Source of the DNA: Vulcanimicrobiota bacterium
Lineage (GTDB): Bacteria > Vulcanimicrobiota > Xenobia > Xenobiales > JADMJV01
NCBI GenBank assembly: GCA_017307785.1
Contig: JAFKGI010000005.1
Location: 1 to 64,000, forward strand
DNA length: 64,000 nt
Reading direction: 5' to 3'
The first letter of the stretch is position 1, and the number at the start of each line of letters is the position of its first letter. A program made the position numbers and the translations under genes. The notes under the pieces are model-generated. The model was not told the origin of the DNA. It saw only the letters and a list, made by a program, of their open reading frames with translations, and did not search any database. Shown here one piece after another: positions 61,612 to 64,000 of the stretch.

Positions 61612-61785
61612 GTGATTCACCCCTTTGAGCGCCAGTGCCATTCCGTTCCCCAGCGGCAGCTCGCGCAGGAAAAGTTGACGATTCATCTGGTGGAAGCTCA
61701 TGACTGGATGGGTCCGGAGAATCCTACGGACGCACTTTCCGAGCCTCGCGACTTGCGCGTGCCGGCAGAGTTAACCTCACCGTAA
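61612..61785 (+). CDS. Small hypothetical protein (57 aa)
   Basis: A 57-residue ORF (MIHPFERQCHSVPQRQLAQE and on) starting at GTG with GGAGG 8 nt upstream. The protein is hydrophilic, with no known family, signal or membrane segment. Support is only the good ribosome binding site and the lack of any other gene in the gap. Confidence 0.45.
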   Translation: MIHPFERQCHSVPQRQLAQEKLTIHLVEAHDWMGPENPTDALSEPRDLRVPAELTSP

Positions 61786-61839
61786 CATTTCCTGACCGGC
61801 CGCAAGGCTCGATTAAGGTCACCCGGCTAGAGTCCGACT

Positions 61840-62223
61840 ATGGACTCGCTGAAAACCGCAACCCTTCCCTCTCCCACCGCCGTGCCCGTGCGCGCCCAAG
61901 TGAGCGCCGCCGTACCAGAGTCGGCCGCGGCCGCGCCCGCCGACCGCTTCACCCCCACGCGAGAGCCGGTGCAAATCTTCCTGACCCCGCAGCAGGCCAT
62001 GGCGCTCTGCCAACCCGACCCCCACAAGATGCCCGAGGCACCGGCTCCGGCCCAAACAGAAAAGTCCACCAACGACAAGTTGAAGGACGCGATTCCCGCG
62101 CCGATCAAAATGGTGGTGGACGGAATTCCCGTGCCGGGCACTCAGGCCAGGATCAAACCGCGCTTTGACAACGGCGGCATCACCGGCGGCCCGACCGGCC
62201 TCGATTTTAAGATGAAGTGGTGA
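61840..62223 (+). CDS. Small Ala/Pro-rich hypothetical protein
   Basis: A 127-residue, probably disordered protein rich in Ala, Pro and Val, with a short C-terminal segment (GGITGGPTGLDFKMKW). There is no signal peptide or known family. The ATG has only a weak AAGG upstream. It ends 3 nt before the convergent response-regulator gene. Function unknown. Confidence 0.55.
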   Translation: MDSLKTATLPSPTAVPVRAQVSAAVPESAAAAPADRFTPTREPVQIFLTPQQAMALCQPDPHKMPEAPAPAQTEKSTNDKLKDAIPAPIKMVVDGIPVPGTQARIKPRFDNGGITGGPTGLDFKMKW

Positions 62224-62226
62224 GCT

Positions 62227-62934
62227 TCAGGCGGGGCGGGGCAGGCAGAGTCGGTAACCGACCCCCGGCTCCGTCTTGATGTAGTTGCGCTTGCCGTCCG
62301 GCGAATTGAGCTTGCGGCGCAAGTTGCAGACGTTGACGCGCAGCACGTGCGAGTCATCCACGTAGCCCTCGCCCCAGACTTCCTTGAGCAACTGGCGATG
62401 AGTCAGCACCCGATCCTGATTGCGCATGAAAGCCATCAGTAGGGAAAACTCGTTGGGCGTCAGAGAGATCTCGTGACTGGCCAGCGTGACGTGGCGACGC
62501 TCCAGGTCCAATTCCAGGTCGCCACAGGTCAACAGGGTGGGAGCATGCAGAGACTTGCTGCGGCGCAGAGCGGCGCGCACTCGTGCCAGCAATTCGTCGA
62601 CCGAGAACGGCTTGGTCAGGTAGTCGTCCGCTCCCAAATCGAGGGCCTCGATCTTGGTGTGCTCGGCTCCTTGCACCGAGAGCACAATCACGGGAATGGC
62701 ATGTTCCTGGCGCAGTCGGCGCAGCAACTCGATACCGCTACCATCCGGTAGTCCAAGGTCGAGCAAGAGCAAGTCGGGAACCTGTTTGGACAGGTTGCTG
62801 AAGGCTTCCTTACAGGTTTCGGCTTCGCTCACTTCGTAGTCGTGGGCGCTTAAAGAAACCTTGAGAAGGTGGCGAATGGGCCAGTCGTCCTCGACGACTA
62901 GGACGTTGGCAGTGCGGGTTCTTTCGCTGATCAT
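62227..62934 (-). CDS. OmpR/KdpE-type response regulator
   Basis: A 235-residue transcription factor. The receiver domain has VVEDDWPIRHLL, phospho-acceptor Asp in LLLLDLGLPDGSG and Lys in DYLTKPF. The C-terminal winged helix (~135-233) includes LTPNEFSLLMAFMRNQDRVL, HVLRVNVCNLRRKL and TEPGVGYRL, closest to KdpE/OmpR. No kinase gene is adjacent, so it is an orphan regulator here. GGGCG precedes the ATG. Confidence 0.93.
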   Translation of the reverse strand: MISERTRTANVLVVEDDWPIRHLLKVSLSAHDYEVSEAETCKEAFSNLSKQVPDLLLLDLGLPDGSGIELLRRLRQEHAIPVIVLSVQGAEHTKIEALDLGADDYLTKPFSVDELLARVRAALRRSKSLHAPTLLTCGDLELDLERRHVTLASHEISLTPNEFSLLMAFMRNQDRVLTHRQLLKEVWGEGYVDDSHVLRVNVCNLRRKLNSPDGKRNYIKTEPGVGYRLCLPRPA

Positions 62935-63010
62935 GTATCGCCCTTTCGTGGTTCGGCATCTTGACCCCGCTTCAAGGATCCTTGATACAAAAACCGAAGC
63001 TCACCCCCTT

Positions 63011-63310
63011 ATGGAAATTTCTCGCCTGCCGAACACACCACCTTTGACCCCGGGAAGAGTTCCTCAGTCTTCCACTCCTCCGGAAGCACCGCCGGCGGAC
63101 CAATTCCAGCCGAGCACGCCGCCACCGCCCAAGGTGGGCAAGGCGATCTGGGCCACCGCTTCGCTGACCGGCACGGTCGGCATGTATCTGGGTGCTCGCT
63201 GGGGAGCCAGCATGGGCCATCCGGCTCTCGGCTTCGCGGTCGGCACGCTGGTCGGAGGTGCCCTGGGCGCCGGACTGGCCTCCTTCGCCTACTCGGGTAA
63301 ACCGTCATAG
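63011..63310 (+). CDS. Small Pro-rich membrane protein with glycine zipper
   Basis: A 99-residue protein. The first half is Pro-rich (TPPEAPPADQFQPSTPPPPK). The second half is two hydrophobic helices rich in small residues (GTVGMYLGARWGASMGH; VGTLVGGALGAGLASFAYSG), a glycine-zipper pattern. No ribosome binding site is visible. Its TAG stop overlaps a likely ATA start of the FUN14 gene, so the two are probably coupled. Function unknown. Confidence 0.6.
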   Translation: MEISRLPNTPPLTPGRVPQSSTPPEAPPADQFQPSTPPPPKVGKAIWATASLTGTVGMYLGARWGASMGHPALGFAVGTLVGGALGAGLASFAYSGKPS

Positions 63311-63618
63311 ACGTCGCCAACTTCCTCAATCAGGCCACCTTAGCTCAACTCGGCGGCGGCACAATCGCCGGCATCGCCATCGGCTACGCGGCCAAACGAG
63401 CCGCCAAACTGGCGCTCCTCATGCTGGGCCTGGTCTTGATTGGTCTCTACGGATTGGCCCAGCAAGGCTGGATCACCGTACACTGGCAACAAGTCTCGGA
63501 AGGCATCGAACAGGGCAGCCGAGGAGCGGGTCAGTGGATGCAGGGCCTGTTGGGCCAACTCAGCCCCAGCCTGGTGGGACTCACCGCCGGCTTCTTTATG
63601 GGACTCAAGATACGCTAA
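63307..63618 (+). CDS. FUN14-domain membrane protein with probable ATA start
   Basis: A 103-residue protein. GGGTIAGIAIGYAAKRAAKL and GLVLIGLYGLAQQGWITVHW follow the FUN14 family pattern (FUNDC1-like), including the final helix LVGLTAGFFMGLK. The domain begins well before the first in-frame ATG (63421). The only codon that fits an operon-style start is ATA 63307, overlapping the previous TAG as ATAG. No ATG, GTG or TTG lies between the upstream in-frame stop (63298) and 63421. Either a rare ATA start, or a sequencing error, or a 65-residue truncated protein. Confidence 0.65.
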   Translation: MDVANFLNQATLAQLGGGTIAGIAIGYAAKRAAKLALLMLGLVLIGLYGLAQQGWITVHWQQVSEGIEQGSRGAGQWMQGLLGQLSPSLVGLTAGFFMGLKIR

Positions 63619-64000
63619 CGCGCACGCCCTTGCTTTCCACACCGGATTTGCTGGCAGCCGCAATCGCCCACTGACCGGCCGGAAGTTCGACTTCTTTCAG
63701 CTCTCCGGGCAGAATGCGATCCAGCTTCCACTCCTGACCCTGCTGGCGATAGACGGTCCAGGCTTTCAAGGGCGCGGAGTCCTGATGAGCCAGCTGCACT
63801 TTGCGGCCGCTCTGAGTGACGACAGGCACAGCCACCTGTTGGTTCTTTGCCGTGGATAGCGCCGGAGTCAGGGCCGGCTCCTTGTAAAACTCCTGGCGGA
63901 AGACCTGGTTGATGCCCTGCCGGTTCTCCAACAAGGGAGCCACGTTCCACCAGATATTGCCCTGCGAACCCTCCGGATGCTTGGCGCGCGAAAGCTCGAG
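63605..64000 (-). CDS. GHL10-type glycoside hydrolase-like protein, C-terminal part
   Basis: The frame runs off the right edge, leaving 131 residues. QGNIWWNVAPLLENRQGINQ and RQEFYKEPALTPAL match the C-terminal part of the GHL10/DUF187 (YngK-like) family, which has a TIM-barrel glycosidase-like fold. A short beta-rich domain follows to the stop. The catalytic part lies outside the window. Its 3' end overlaps the FUN14 gene by 14 nt. Confidence 0.72.
   Translation of the reverse strand, partial: LELSRAKHPEGSQGNIWWNVAPLLENRQGINQVFRQEFYKEPALTPALSTAKNQQVAVPVVTQSGRKVQLAHQDSAPLKAWTVYRQQGQEWKLDRILPGELKEVELPAGQWAIAAASKSGVESKGVRVSVS

Overview
The window is a gene-dense, GC-rich (by eye) stretch of bacterial chromosome. 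No phage, insertion sequence, CRISPR array, rRNA or tRNA was seen. The envelope genes point to a diderm-type bacterium: lipoproteins, a class A PBP, a pseudopilin-like protein and an MscS channel. The mix of Hsp90/GHKL-like paralogues, very long kinesin-light-chain TPR proteins, FUN14 and fascin-like proteins suggests a little-cultivated phylum. Vulcanimicrobiota/Eremiobacterota (Xenobia) or Armatimonadota are guesses; the sequence alone does not settle it.

1-10.5 kb: three related GHKL-fold proteins, two with degraded nucleotide motifs and one fused to TPRs. With them lie an exported PepF-like peptidase, an FG-GAP lipoprotein and a pair of small exported proteins. 10.6-21.2 kb: a HEAT-like helical protein, an acyl-CoA oxidase-like enzyme behind two tandem palindromes, an MscS channel with a cyclic-nucleotide-binding domain, TPR and coiled-coil proteins, mogA and a DUF1304 membrane protein. 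21.2-28.1 kb (minus strand): cysteine dioxygenase, then an ftsY-mutS2-ACT-pbp1A operon with overlapping starts and stops. 28.2-34 kb: a Tex30-type hydrolase, an ATP-grasp ligase, a REC-PAS-HATPase regulator, an MFS exporter behind a promoter and short leader ORF, and a His/Gln-rich protein.

34-38.6 kb: an overlapping minus-strand run with tsaE, tsaB, rimI and tsaD (t6A tRNA modification) and a GlcD-type FAD dehydrogenase. 38.6-47 kb: a coiled-coil protein, a TrmJ-type methyltransferase and a 2,454-residue TPR protein. 47-50.3 kb: a hotdog thioesterase, a Dam-type methylase, a PilZ-like gene behind two CRP-like palindromes, an alpha/beta hydrolase and HU. 50.4-57 kb: a pseudopilin/propeller fusion, DHH phosphoesterase, SDR, CBS protein, a hybrid kinase lacking its phospho-histidine, and glgX. 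57-60.8 kb: a potADBC-type polyamine ABC operon. 60.9-64 kb: a fascin-like protein, small proteins, an orphan OmpR-type regulator, a FUN14 protein that seems to start at ATA, and the C-terminal end of a GHL10-type hydrolase.

The most unusual items are the degenerate GHKL family, the giant TPR protein, the CRP-like promoter at 48.4 kb, the promoter/leader ORF before the MFS gene, the FUN14 ATA start, the His-to-Arg kinase, a dispersed hairpin-forming intergenic element in two copies, and recurring GTTAAC boxes. Coding is very compact, with many 4-8 nt operon overlaps and at least seven overlapping convergent gene ends.
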